Shown piece by piece: positions 17,357-24,790 of a stretch of DNA of 64,000 nt (positions are counted from its first letter, which is position 1; each line of letters begins with the position of its first letter). The stretch covers positions 554,001 to 618,000 of the forward strand of contig NZ_JAHBRW010000001.1 in the NCBI RefSeq assembly GCF_018398315.1, written 5' to 3'. Under the pieces are notes generated by a model. The model was given only the letters and a program-made list of their open reading frames with translations. It was not told where the DNA came from and searched no databases. The position numbers and the translations under genes are program-made. This DNA is from Chelatococcus sp. YT9 (GTDB lineage: Bacteria > Pseudomonadota > Alphaproteobacteria > Rhizobiales > Beijerinckiaceae).

Positions 17357-17705
17357 TGCGTTGTGGGTGGGCAGCTGATCAGGAATAAGAATTGCGGATC
17401 GCGACAAGTATTTAGCCAGGCCAATATTAGCCAGCGTAATTTTATCAACACTATACACATAGTGCAGAAGCAGCCGAAAAGGTGCGAAGCACGATGTCAC
17501 GGAACTGTTGCACGATATCCTTATAGCCTATTCATCAACGTAGCCTGGAGGCTGCGGGATCAACTGCGGCCCACGGTGTTGGCGTCCGCAGCCGCCGCTG
17601 CATCAGGCGGTGTTCATAATCGTCGAAGCTGCGACGGCTGATCTCTGATTGAACAGGGATGGCCAGGCGCAGCAGCGGGTAGCTTTTCTTGCTGCGGAGG
17701 GATTC
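17357..17705. other. Non-coding region between phnF and phnC
   Basis: About 350 bases with no supported gene. The one recognisable element is the Pho-box-like site at 17494-17511. In-frame codons precede the TTG start of phnC, but no ribosome site supports a longer protein. Confidence 0.6.
17494..17511 (+). promoter_or_regulatory. Pho-box-like site upstream of phnC
   Basis: ATGTCAC-GGAA-CTGTTGC. The first half matches the alphaproteobacterial half-site CTGTCAC at 6 of 7 positions, the second at 5 of 7, with the right 4-base spacer and 11-base period. It lies about 195 bp before the phnC start and points toward it. Phosphate control of phnCDE is well established in enteric bacteria and rhizobia. 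Confidence 0.5.
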
Positions 17706-18518
17706 TTGCTCAGCATTCGCGATGTCTCGCGCCAGTTTGCGACGAAGACGGCCGTCGACAAGGTTTCGCTGGATATCGACACCGGCGGCTTTATCGGGGT
17801 GATCGGCAGATCCGGCGCTGGAAAATCCACTTTGCTGCGCATGATCAACAGGCTTGTCGACCCCACCAGCGGTCGCATTGTCTTTGACGGCGTCGACGTC
17901 ACAGCCCTGCATGGGCGCGAACTCCGCCGATGGCGTCAATCCGCCGCTATGATATTTCAGCAGTTCAATCTTTCCGGCCGGCTCGATGTGCTCACCAATG
18001 TGCTCATGGGCCGGCTTAATCATGTTCCGGCCCCGCGGGCGGTGCTGAAGATGTGGTCCGAGGAAGACAAGGCCATCGCGCTGTCGGCGCTTGAACAATT
18101 CGACATTGCGGGCCTCGCCGCGCAACGTGCCGAAAGCCTGTCCGGCGGCCAACAGCAGCGTGTCGCGATCGCCCGGGCGCTCGTGCAGGAGCCGCAGATA
18201 GTCCTCGCGGACGAGCCGGTCGCGTCACTCGATCCGCGCAACACGAAGATCGTGATGGACGCGTTGCTGCGCATCAACAAGCACTACGGCATCACGGTCC
18301 TGTGCAACCTGCATTCGCTAGATCTCGCGCGGACCTATTGTGATCGCCTCATCGGCATTGCGGCAGGCCGAGTCGTCTTCGATGGCGCGCCCGAAGCGCT
18401 CACGGACGACGTGGCGCGCGATCTCTACGGCCTGGAAGCCGAGGAAGTGCTCGGAAAAGCAACTGCCATACCGCGACCGCAGGCCGCGATGGCAAGCGCC
18501 CTATCGATTCCGGCTTGA
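17706..18518 (+). CDS. phnC: Phosphonate ABC importer ATPase PhnC (TTG start)
   Basis: A 270-residue ATPase: Walker A GRSGAGKS (residues 34-41), Q-loop [23 protein letters not shown] (part), signature LSGGQQQR, Walker [13 protein letters not shown] and H-loop CNLHSLDLA, the last two being PhnC-specific in wording. No ATG fits; TTG at 17706 is chosen because GGAGG stands 6 bases upstream and the protein then has the usual PhnC length and N-terminus ([10 protein letters not shown]). It powers the PhnE permeases downstream with PhnD as receptor. Confidence 0.93.
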   Translation: MLSIRDVSRQFATKTAVDKVSLDIDTGGFIGVIGRSGAGKSTLLRMINRLVDPTSGRIVFDGVDVTALHGRELRRWRQSAAMIFQQFNLSGRLDVLTNVLMGRLNHVPAPRAVLKMWSEEDKAIALSALEQFDIAGLAAQRAESLSGGQQQRVAIARALVQEPQIVLADEPVASLDPRNTKIVMDALLRINKHYGITVLCNLHSLDLARTYCDRLIGIAAGRVVFDGAPEALTDDVARDLYGLEAEEVLGKATAIPRPQAAMASALSIPA

Positions 18519-18563
18519 TCGACAGGACTTTTGGTTGATCAGACAGCGTACACGAATCCTGAA

Positions 18564-18588
18564 GCACGGCGGCAACGCCGAGCGTTTT
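18564..18588 (+). terminator. Hairpin with GNRA loop between phnC and phnD
   Basis: CGGCG-GCAA-CGCCG at 18567-18580, extended by GC/GC beyond an A-A mismatch, is followed by GCGTTTTC. It could be an attenuator or a 3-prime stability element that lets phnC and phnD be expressed at different levels. Confidence 0.4.
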
Positions 18589-18668
18589 CATACGAATTCG
18601 CATTCAAACTCCGCGAATGCATTCGAATACGTAACGTAGCGCACAATATAATTCACTCGGAGACCACA

Positions 18669-19574
18669 ATGTTCAACCATCGTCTCGTTATCGCGGCCGC
18701 TGTCGGCCTCTTCACCACGGGTGCCGCGTTCGCGCAGGACTGGAAGTCTCAGTATCCGGAACTCACCTTCGCGATCATTCCTGCTGAGAACGCCTCCGGC
18801 GTAACTGAGCGCTTCAACCCGCTGATGGCCTATCTCACGAAGGAACTCGGCGTTCCCGTAAAGCTGCGCATTGCCAATGACTATGCGGCCGTCATCGAAG
18901 GCCAGCGGTCCGGCAACATCCACATTGCCTCCTACGGCCCCTCCTCCTTCGCCCGGGCGCTGATGACCGGCGTGAATACGGAAGCCTTCGCGATCGAGAC
19001 CAACCTCGATGGCACGAAGGGCTACTACTCCGTCTTCTACGTAAAGAAGGACAGCCCCTATCAGAAGATCGAGGATCTGAAGGGCAAGAATCTCGGCCTC
19101 GTCGACCCCAACTCCACGTCCGGCAACAACGTTCCGCGCTTTGCCCTCGATCAGATGAAGATCGACCCCGCGGCCTTCTTCGGCAAGGTCGTCTACACCG
19201 GCAGCCACGAGAACGCCGTCATTGCCCTGAACCAGGGCACTGTCGATGTGGCCGCCAACTGGTGGAACGACGAGCAGGAATCGAACCTCCTGCGTATGGC
19301 CCGCAAGAACATGGTCAACGCTGACGATTTCCGCATCATCTTCAAGTCCGAGCAGATCGTGAACTCGCCGATCGCCATGCTCTCCAATCTGCCGCCGGAC
19401 CTGAAGACCAAGATCCGCCAGGCGTTCATGGACATCCAGGCGAAGGACAAGGCCGCCTTCGACAAGATCTATGAAGGCAAGCAGGGTCCTTGGCAGCCGG
19501 TCGACAACGCCGCCTACAAGCCGATCATCGAGCTCAACAGCTTCGTCGACAGCCTGCGCAAGAAGTCGAGCTGA
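18669..19574 (+). CDS. phnD: Phosphonate-binding periplasmic protein PhnD
   Basis: A 301-residue binding protein with a Sec signal (FNHRLVIAAAVGLFTTGAAFAQ, cleavage near AFA-Q). The mature start LTFAIIPAENASGVTERFNPL matches PhnD, and FALDQMKIDPAAFFGKVVYTGSHENAV and DVAANWWNDEQE correspond to the ligand-pocket segments (shown in parts: TGSHENAV, VAANWWND). The start is ATG 18669; open codons upstream lack a signal peptide. It delivers phosphonates to PhnE. Confidence 0.94.
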   Translation: MFNHRLVIAAAVGLFTTGAAFAQDWKSQYPELTFAIIPAENASGVTERFNPLMAYLTKELGVPVKLRIANDYAAVIEGQRSGNIHIASYGPSSFARALMTGVNTEAFAIETNLDGTKGYYSVFYVKKDSPYQKIEDLKGKNLGLVDPNSTSGNNVPRFALDQMKIDPAAFFGKVVYTGSHENAVIALNQGTVDVAANWWNDEQESNLLRMARKNMVNADDFRIIFKSEQIVNSPIAMLSNLPPDLKTKIRQAFMDIQAKDKAAFDKIYEGKQGPWQPVDNAAYKPIIELNSFVDSLRKKSS

Positions 19575-19646
19575 CGAACGTCCGCCCACTCGGGCCATGG
19601 AAAAGCCATCCAGGCTTGGGTCCGTGATCCATGCACAGGAAGCCGC

Positions 19647-19676
19647 ATTCATCGGGGTCATAGCGCCCCGATGAAT
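19647..19676 (+). other. Strong hairpin between phnD and phnE
   Basis: ATTCATCGGGG at 19647-19657 pairs perfectly with CCCCGATGAAT at 19666-19676 around an 8-base loop. No T-tract follows. Such structures after binding-protein genes commonly protect the upstream mRNA from 3-prime decay and raise the binding protein over the permease. Confidence 0.5.
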
Positions 19677-19696
19677 TGCATGATTGCAGATTGGTC

Positions 19697-20575
19697 ATGA
19701 CCGCATCCGTCCCTACCCTGCCGCCTGCGCAGAGCCAAGCGCTCGCCCTTCGGTATGACCAGGAGGTTGCGAACAGGCGGCGCCGCGTTCTCCTCGGCAT
19801 CGCGATCTTCATCGCTGCCATGGTGACCTCGGGGTGGATGACGGAGGTCGATCTCGGCAAACTCTTCCAGAATATCGGCGCTTTCGCCTCCTATATCGTC
19901 CGCCTTGGCCATCTTTCGAATGGCGACCCCGTCTGGACGGACTTCAATGAATGGTTTTGGGGCCTCGGCAAGTGGGCGCGCCTTCTCGGCGAGACGCTGA
20001 TCATCGCCTATCTGGGCACGGCGCTCGGCGCCATCTGCGCGTTTATCCTGAGCTTCCCCGCCGCCCTCAATCTCACGCCCTCCCCCCGGGTTCGCTTTGT
20101 GGCGCGGCGCTTCCTGGAATTCTGCCGCAGCGTGCCCGAAATCGTCTTCGCGCTCGTCTTCGTCATCGCCTTCGGGCTAGGCCCCATACCTGGCGTGCTC
20201 GCACTCGCCATCCACGGCACCGGGGCGCTGGGCAAACTGTTCTCCGAGATCGTCGAGAACATCGATATGGCGCCGGTCGAGGGCATCCGTGCCACCGGTG
20301 CCGGCCGCGTCGCTGTGATCCGTTTCGCGGTTCTGCCCCAGGTCTTGTCGGGCTTCGTCAGCTACGCCCTGCTGCGCTTCGAGATCAATGTGCGCAGCGC
20401 CGCGGTGATGGGCTTCGTAGGCGCCGGCGGCATCGGCCAGGACCTTTTGGAAGCCATCCGCAAGTTCTACTATTCGGATGTCAGCGCCATCCTTATCCTG
20501 ATCATCATCACCGTCATGATAATCGACATGATCACAGAGCGCGTCCGCCATGCGCTGACGGGGATGCCCTCATGA
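19697..20575 (+). CDS. phnE: Phosphonate ABC importer permease PhnE (first copy)
   Basis: A membrane protein of about 292 residues with roughly six helices, the coupling-loop motif EGIRATGAGRVAVIRFAVLPQ and the end motif RSAAVMGFVGAGGIGQDL, both diagnostic for PhnE. The start at 19697 (MTASVPT) is preferred to an in-frame ATG at 19676, which would overlap the hairpin stem, though neither has a good ribosome site. The stop overlaps the start of the second phnE. Confidence 0.92.
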   Translation: MTASVPTLPPAQSQALALRYDQEVANRRRRVLLGIAIFIAAMVTSGWMTEVDLGKLFQNIGAFASYIVRLGHLSNGDPVWTDFNEWFWGLGKWARLLGETLIIAYLGTALGAICAFILSFPAALNLTPSPRVRFVARRFLEFCRSVPEIVFALVFVIAFGLGPIPGVLALAIHGTGALGKLFSEIVENIDMAPVEGIRATGAGRVAVIRFAVLPQVLSGFVSYALLRFEINVRSAAVMGFVGAGGIGQDLLEAIRKFYYSDVSAILILIIITVMIIDMITERVRHALTGMPS

Positions 20576-21486
20576 ACGCGCCATCATCCCTCGTCCGCAG
20601 CACTCCATCCCGAGACCGCGTCAGTCGCCTGCGCGAGGATGCCCTGCGCGATCTGCCGCAACTGCGCGCCCGGCATGCTGACGCGTTCCGCCGCGTGTCG
20701 CGCAACGGCGCCCTTGGCGTGATGCTGGCTGCAGTGCTGCTTGCCATCTTCATCTACGGCTTCGCGGAACTCGGCTTCTCCTTCGCGAAAATGATCGCAG
20801 GTCTCGATCAGCTCGGCACCTTCGTCGTTCTCATGTGGCCGCCGACGCCCGGCACGATGAGCCGCTTCCTTCTTTTCATGCATGCCCTTGGCGAAACCGT
20901 AGCGATTGCGGCGCTCGGAACGGTGCTGGCAGCTTGCATCGCCCTGCCCTTCGGGTTTCTTGCCGCGAAAAACGTCGTTGCCAATCGTATCGTGCATTTT
21001 CTGTCACGCCGCCTGCTCGATACGGTAAGGGGCGTCGATACCCTGATATGGGCCCTGCTCTGGGTCAATGTCGTTGGGCTCGGTCCCTTCGCCGGAGTCC
21101 TCGCCATCATGTGCTCCGATGCCGGCGCCCTCGGGAAGCTCTTCTCCGAGGCGATCGAAACCGCGAGCCGGCGGCCGGTCGAGGGTGTGATGTCAGCGGG
21201 CGGCGGGCGCCTTGCGGCCGTGCGTTTTGGCATCCTTCCCCAGGTGCTGCCGGTGTTCGCGAGCCAGGTGCTCTATTTCTTCGAATCCAATACGCGTTCC
21301 GCAACCATCATAGGTATTGTCGGCGCGGGGGGAATCGGGCTTCATCTCTCCGAGCAAATTCGCACGCTTGAATGGCAGCATGTGGCATTTCTCGTCATTC
21401 TCATTCTGGCAACGGTTGCTATCATCGACACGCTTTCCACACGGCTGCGAACCGCGATCATCGGTGCGCGACCGACAGCCGTATGA
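20572..21486 (+). CDS. phnE: Phosphonate ABC importer permease PhnE (second copy)
   Basis: A 304-residue membrane protein paralogous to the gene before it: EGVMSAGGGRLAAVRFGILPQ in the coupling loop and RSATIIGIVGAGGIGLHL near the end. The true start is ATG 20572, overlapping the previous stop as ATGA; open codons to the left are antisense-like noise in the frame of the first phnE. Tandem phnE genes suggest a heterodimeric permease, as in several rhizobia. Confidence 0.93.
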   Translation: MNAPSSLVRSTPSRDRVSRLREDALRDLPQLRARHADAFRRVSRNGALGVMLAAVLLAIFIYGFAELGFSFAKMIAGLDQLGTFVVLMWPPTPGTMSRFLLFMHALGETVAIAALGTVLAACIALPFGFLAAKNVVANRIVHFLSRRLLDTVRGVDTLIWALLWVNVVGLGPFAGVLAIMCSDAGALGKLFSEAIETASRRPVEGVMSAGGGRLAAVRFGILPQVLPVFASQVLYFFESNTRSATIIGIVGAGGIGLHLSEQIRTLEWQHVAFLVILILATVAIIDTLSTRLRTAIIGARPTAV

Positions 21487-21549
21487 GGGTGCGTTATAGC
21501 AGCCCGCGATCGGCACCGACCGCAACATGTGAGCGACGAATACCCTTGA

Positions 21550-21580
21550 CCCACCCCGCGCGGTGGGCGAAAGCCTTTTT
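21550..21580 (+). terminator. Hairpin upstream of phnM
   Basis: CCCACC (21550-21555) and GGTGGG (21562-21567) form a 6-bp stem, followed after 8 bases by a run of five T. It lies between the second phnE and phnM and may act as a weak terminator or attenuator between transport and metabolism genes. Confidence 0.35.
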
Positions 21581-21592
21581 CTAGAGAGTTCC

Positions 21593-22765
21593 ATGAACAA
21601 GCACGTTCCGCACACCCACTCCACTGGCACGCTTTCGCTGGCTGCCCGCCGCCTTGTCCTCGCTGATCGCGAGATTGCAGGCACCGTTCATGTGGAGCAT
21701 GGTCTCATCGTCGGCATCGAGGAGGATGTGATTGCGGAAGGCGCGATCAACTGCGGTGATGACCTCCTGATCCCTGGGCTCGTCGAGCTGCATACCGACC
21801 ATCTGGAACCCCATTTCACTCCACGGCCCAAGGTCAATTGGGATTCCTTCTCCGCCGTCTTCTCCTATGACGCGCAGATCGCGGCTGCCGGCATCACCAC
21901 AGTGCTCGACAGCCTCCGGGTCGGCCGCGACTTCGATAACGCGAAGGGAGCCGGCTCCGCGTTGTTCGAGCTCGGCGAAGCCATTGCGCGTGCCCGCAAC
22001 ACGGGCCTCCTGCGCGCGGACCATTACACCCACCTGCGGTGCGAAATACCCTGCGAGGGCATGGTGGACGACGCGCGCCAATATCTCGCCCATTTCGATG
22101 TCCGGCTGATGTCGCTCATGGATCACACGCCGGGCGAACGCCAGTTCAGAGATGAGGAAAAGCTGCGCAATTACTATCGCGGCAAGACCACGAAAACGGA
22201 AGCTGATCTCGACGAATACTTCGCGGAGCGGAAGCGCTACGCAAAATTGTTCGCTGCTCCTAACAAGGAGGGGATCGTCGCGCTGGCCAAGACCCATGGC
22301 ATCGCCATGGCGAGCCATGATGACACCACCGAGGACCACGTCGCCGAGTCGCTCGCGCTCGGCGTGGCGGTGGCCGAGTTTCCCACCACCATTGAGGCCG
22401 CGGCAGCTTCCCATGGGGCCGGCCTGTCGGTGCTGATGGGCGCGCCCAATGTTCTCCTTGGCGGGTCCCATTCCGGCAATGTCTCCGCGCGCCATCTCGC
22501 CGAAGAGGGACTATTGGACATCCTTTCGTCGGACTACGTTCCGGCGAGCCTGCTGGCCGGCGCGATCGCGCTCGCCGACGTGCCCGCCATCGGCGGCATT
22601 CCCGGCGCCATCCGTCTCGTTACGCAAACGCCGGCAAAGGTCGCGGGCTTCGCCGATCGAGGCGAGATCGCTGTTGGAAAGAGAGCCGACCTTTTGCTCG
22701 TGGCACTGGTCGACGGCTATCCTGTCGTCCGGGAGGTTTACCGGCAGGGCAACCGGGTCGCGTAA
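21593..22765 (+). CDS. phnM: Ribose-triphosphate phosphonate diphosphatase PhnM
   Basis: A 390-residue amidohydrolase-superfamily enzyme that removes pyrophosphate from 5-triphosphoribosyl 1-phosphonate, the step before PhnJ. The metal motif HTDHLEPH is at residues 67-74, with ASHDDTT and GGSHSGNVSA later as expected for PhnM. The start ATG 21593 has GAGAG upstream; an in-frame GTG at 21563 would sit in a hairpin. The gene is separated from phnE2 by about 100 bases. Confidence 0.95.
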   Translation: MNKHVPHTHSTGTLSLAARRLVLADREIAGTVHVEHGLIVGIEEDVIAEGAINCGDDLLIPGLVELHTDHLEPHFTPRPKVNWDSFSAVFSYDAQIAAAGITTVLDSLRVGRDFDNAKGAGSALFELGEAIARARNTGLLRADHYTHLRCEIPCEGMVDDARQYLAHFDVRLMSLMDHTPGERQFRDEEKLRNYYRGKTTKTEADLDEYFAERKRYAKLFAAPNKEGIVALAKTHGIAMASHDDTTEDHVAESLALGVAVAEFPTTIEAAAASHGAGLSVLMGAPNVLLGGSHSGNVSARHLAEEGLLDILSSDYVPASLLAGAIALADVPAIGGIPGAIRLVTQTPAKVAGFADRGEIAVGKRADLLLVALVDGYPVVREVYRQGNRVA

Positions 22766-22767
22766 TC

Positions 22768-23373
22768 ATGAATGGCGAAACGGACGTGAGCCTGATGTCG
22801 CAAGCGCACATCGCACCGCGGGAGCGTATCGGCCCTGGCCGCCTCGTGCTCGTGGTCGGCCCGAGCGGCGCCGGCAAGGACAGTGTTCTGCGAGGAGCCC
22901 GCGCCCGTCTTGCCCATGATGCCCGCTTCGTCTTTCCGCGCCGCAGCGTGACACGCCCCCCTTCCGCCGATGAGGACAACCTCAGCCTCAACGAGGATGC
23001 CTTCGTTGCTCTTATCGATGCGGATGCCTTCGCGCTGCACTGGCGCGCGCATGGCCATCGCTACGGCGTTCCTCGGGCGATCGACACCGCCATCGCCCAT
23101 GGCTCCACGGTCATCTGCAATGTTTCGCGCACGGTGCTGGATGCTGCGCGGCTGCGTTACCAGCACGTGACTGTGGTGGGGATTACCGCCTCGCGTGATA
23201 TTCTCGCAGCGCGCATCTTCGGCCGTGCCCGGGAAAGCGAGGACGAGGCGACGAAGCGGCTGGATCGCGCCGCCGCGCTGCGCGACGTCCACGTTGACGT
23301 GGAGATCGACAATGGCGGCGCGCTCGATGACGCGGTGGCGGCCTTCATAACCGCGGTGGCACGGCCGAACTGA
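22768..23373 (+). CDS. phnN: Ribose 1,5-bisphosphokinase PhnN
   Basis: A 201-residue P-loop kinase with Walker A GPSGAGKD (residues 31-38), RRSVTRPPS and HGSTVICNVSRTVLD, typical of PhnN, which phosphorylates ribose 1,5-bisphosphate to PRPP and closes the C-P lyase pathway. The ATG lies one codon after the phnM stop. MSQAHIA ten codons in is an alternative start. It ends the rightward phn operon before two hairpins. Confidence 0.93.
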   Translation: MNGETDVSLMSQAHIAPRERIGPGRLVLVVGPSGAGKDSVLRGARARLAHDARFVFPRRSVTRPPSADEDNLSLNEDAFVALIDADAFALHWRAHGHRYGVPRAIDTAIAHGSTVICNVSRTVLDAARLRYQHVTVVGITASRDILAARIFGRARESEDEATKRLDRAAALRDVHVDVEIDNGGALDDAVAAFITAVARPN

Positions 23374-23376
23374 GTT

Positions 23377-23436
23377 GCCCGCGTTGCAGCGCGGGCTTCG
23401 TCTGGAAAAGCAAAGGCCGGGGACAAGCCCGGCCTT
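23377..23436. terminator. Two terminator hairpins after phnN
   Basis: GCCCGCG (23377-23383) pairs with CGCGGGC (23390-23396), then AAGGCCGGG (23413-23421) pairs with CCCGGCCTT (23428-23436). They separate phnN from the convergent aldo/keto reductase gene. No long T-tract is present. Confidence 0.6.
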
Positions 23437-23464
23437 GCCAAGAGCGGCTACAGTCGCCCGCCCC

Positions 23465-24445
23465 CTAAGCCAGCGGCATCGCCGCATGGGGCACGTAAGG
23501 TTCCTCGAGCCGTGCTATCTCATCGGGCGTGAGGTTGAGCGACAGCGCGGCGATGGCATCATCGTAGTGGCTGAGCTTCGACGCCCCGATGATCGGGGCT
23601 GACACGCCGGGCTTCTGGATGACCCAGGCAAGCGCCACCTGAGCGCGCGAAACTCCCCGGGCGGTTGCGACTTCGGCCACCCGCTCGATGACCCTGCGAT
23701 CCGCGTCCTGGGTGGCATCGTAGAGACGATGCATGACACGGTCCGTGCGCGTACGCTCCGTTTCCTCGTTCCAGTCACGCGTCAGACGCCCGCGCGCCAT
23801 GGGGCTCCAGGGAATAAGCCCGACGCCCTGGTCCTGGCAAAGCGGCAGCATCTCGCGCTCCTCCTCGCGATAGAGCAGGTTGAGGTGGTTCTGCATGGTC
23901 ACGAAACGCGTCCAGCCGTTGCGCTCGGCGATGTGCTGCGCCTTGGCGAAACGCCACGCCTGCATCGAGGAGGCTCCGATATAGCGCGCCTTGCCCGCTT
24001 TCACCACGTCGTGCAGGGCCTCCATGATCTCCTCCGCCTCGACATTCGGGTCCCAGCGGTGGATCTGGTAGAGATCGACATAGTCCATGCCGAGGCGGCG
24101 CAGGCTATGGTCGATCTCGGTCATAATCGCCTTGCGCGACAGGCCCGCGCCGTTGGGCCCGGGGCGCATGCGGTTGAAGACCTTTGTCGCGACCACGATC
24201 TCGTCACGGCGCGTGAGTTCCTTCAACGCACGGCCGATGATCTCCTCCGAGGTGCCGTCGGAATAGACATTCGCCGTGTCGAAGAAGTTGATGCCCGCTT
24301 CCACGGCCTTGCGCAGCAAGGGCTTGCTTTCATCCTCCGGCAGCGTCCAGCTGTGATCGCCCCGGCTCGGCTCGCCGAAGGTCATGCACCCGAGGCATAG
24401 ACGCGAGATCTCCGTGCCGGTCGTACCCAATCTGCCATATTGCAT
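23465..24445 (-). CDS. Aldo/keto reductase
   Basis: A 326-residue NADPH-dependent reductase of the YajO/Tas-like group. The catalytic tetrad is visible: Asp and Tyr in FFDTANVYSDG, Lys in IVVATKV and His in LYQIHRWD. The N-terminus YGRLGTTGTEISRLCLGCMTFG (part) and GLIPWSPMARGRL are typical. An AGGAGG-like sequence precedes the ATG. It stands alone, convergent with phnN; substrate unknown. Confidence 0.9.
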   Translation of the reverse strand: MQYGRLGTTGTEISRLCLGCMTFGEPSRGDHSWTLPEDESKPLLRKAVEAGINFFDTANVYSDGTSEEIIGRALKELTRRDEIVVATKVFNRMRPGPNGAGLSRKAIMTEIDHSLRRLGMDYVDLYQIHRWDPNVEAEEIMEALHDVVKAGKARYIGASSMQAWRFAKAQHIAERNGWTRFVTMQNHLNLLYREEEREMLPLCQDQGVGLIPWSPMARGRLTRDWNEETERTRTDRVMHRLYDATQDADRRVIERVAEVATARGVSRAQVALAWVIQKPGVSAPIIGASKLSHYDDAIAALSLNLTPDEIARLEEPYVPHAAMPLA

Positions 24446-24790
24446 CGCGGTCCTCCTGTACGGGTCCGTTATTGTTTGGCTTTGATGACCGCGGGCTCAA
24501 GGAAATCCCCGCAGCTATCCGACCGGCACGATATTCCCTGCGACAGGGAATATCGAGCGCGGCAGCTTCATGGCCCCGCGACCGCGCCATGCGGGCGACA
24601 CAACACTCACTTGCGGGGACGCACTGGCCTAGCCTGAGTGCTTGCTGACCTATGTCATATCCCTGAAATCAGCAACGTGGCCTTATGTGCCGGGGTTCGA
24701 ATGTGACGACGATCTCGTGATATGCACCGCATATTTTTGCGGCAGACGTTCACTGATCACATGGATATGATCGCCGCATAGGGATGATAT
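24446..24790. other. Non-coding region between aldo/keto reductase and CYTH-CHAD genes
   Basis: About 345 bases between divergent genes. It contains the 27-bp near-perfect palindrome at 24529-24555, and otherwise no recognisable gene or RNA. Confidence 0.6.
24529..24555. promoter_or_regulatory. 12-bp-arm palindrome in divergent promoter region
   Basis: CGATATTCCCTG and CAGGGAATATCG are exact complements around CGA. The centre is 97 bp upstream of the aldo/keto reductase start. With no T-tract and lying between divergent genes, it looks more like an operator or a small RNA hairpin than a terminator. No cognate regulator gene is adjacent. Confidence 0.45.

Noticed and set aside
19951-20571. 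Leftward extension of the second phnE frame
   Set aside because: It overlaps the first phnE in another frame. ATG 20572 overlaps the previous stop in the ATGA form used all along this operon.
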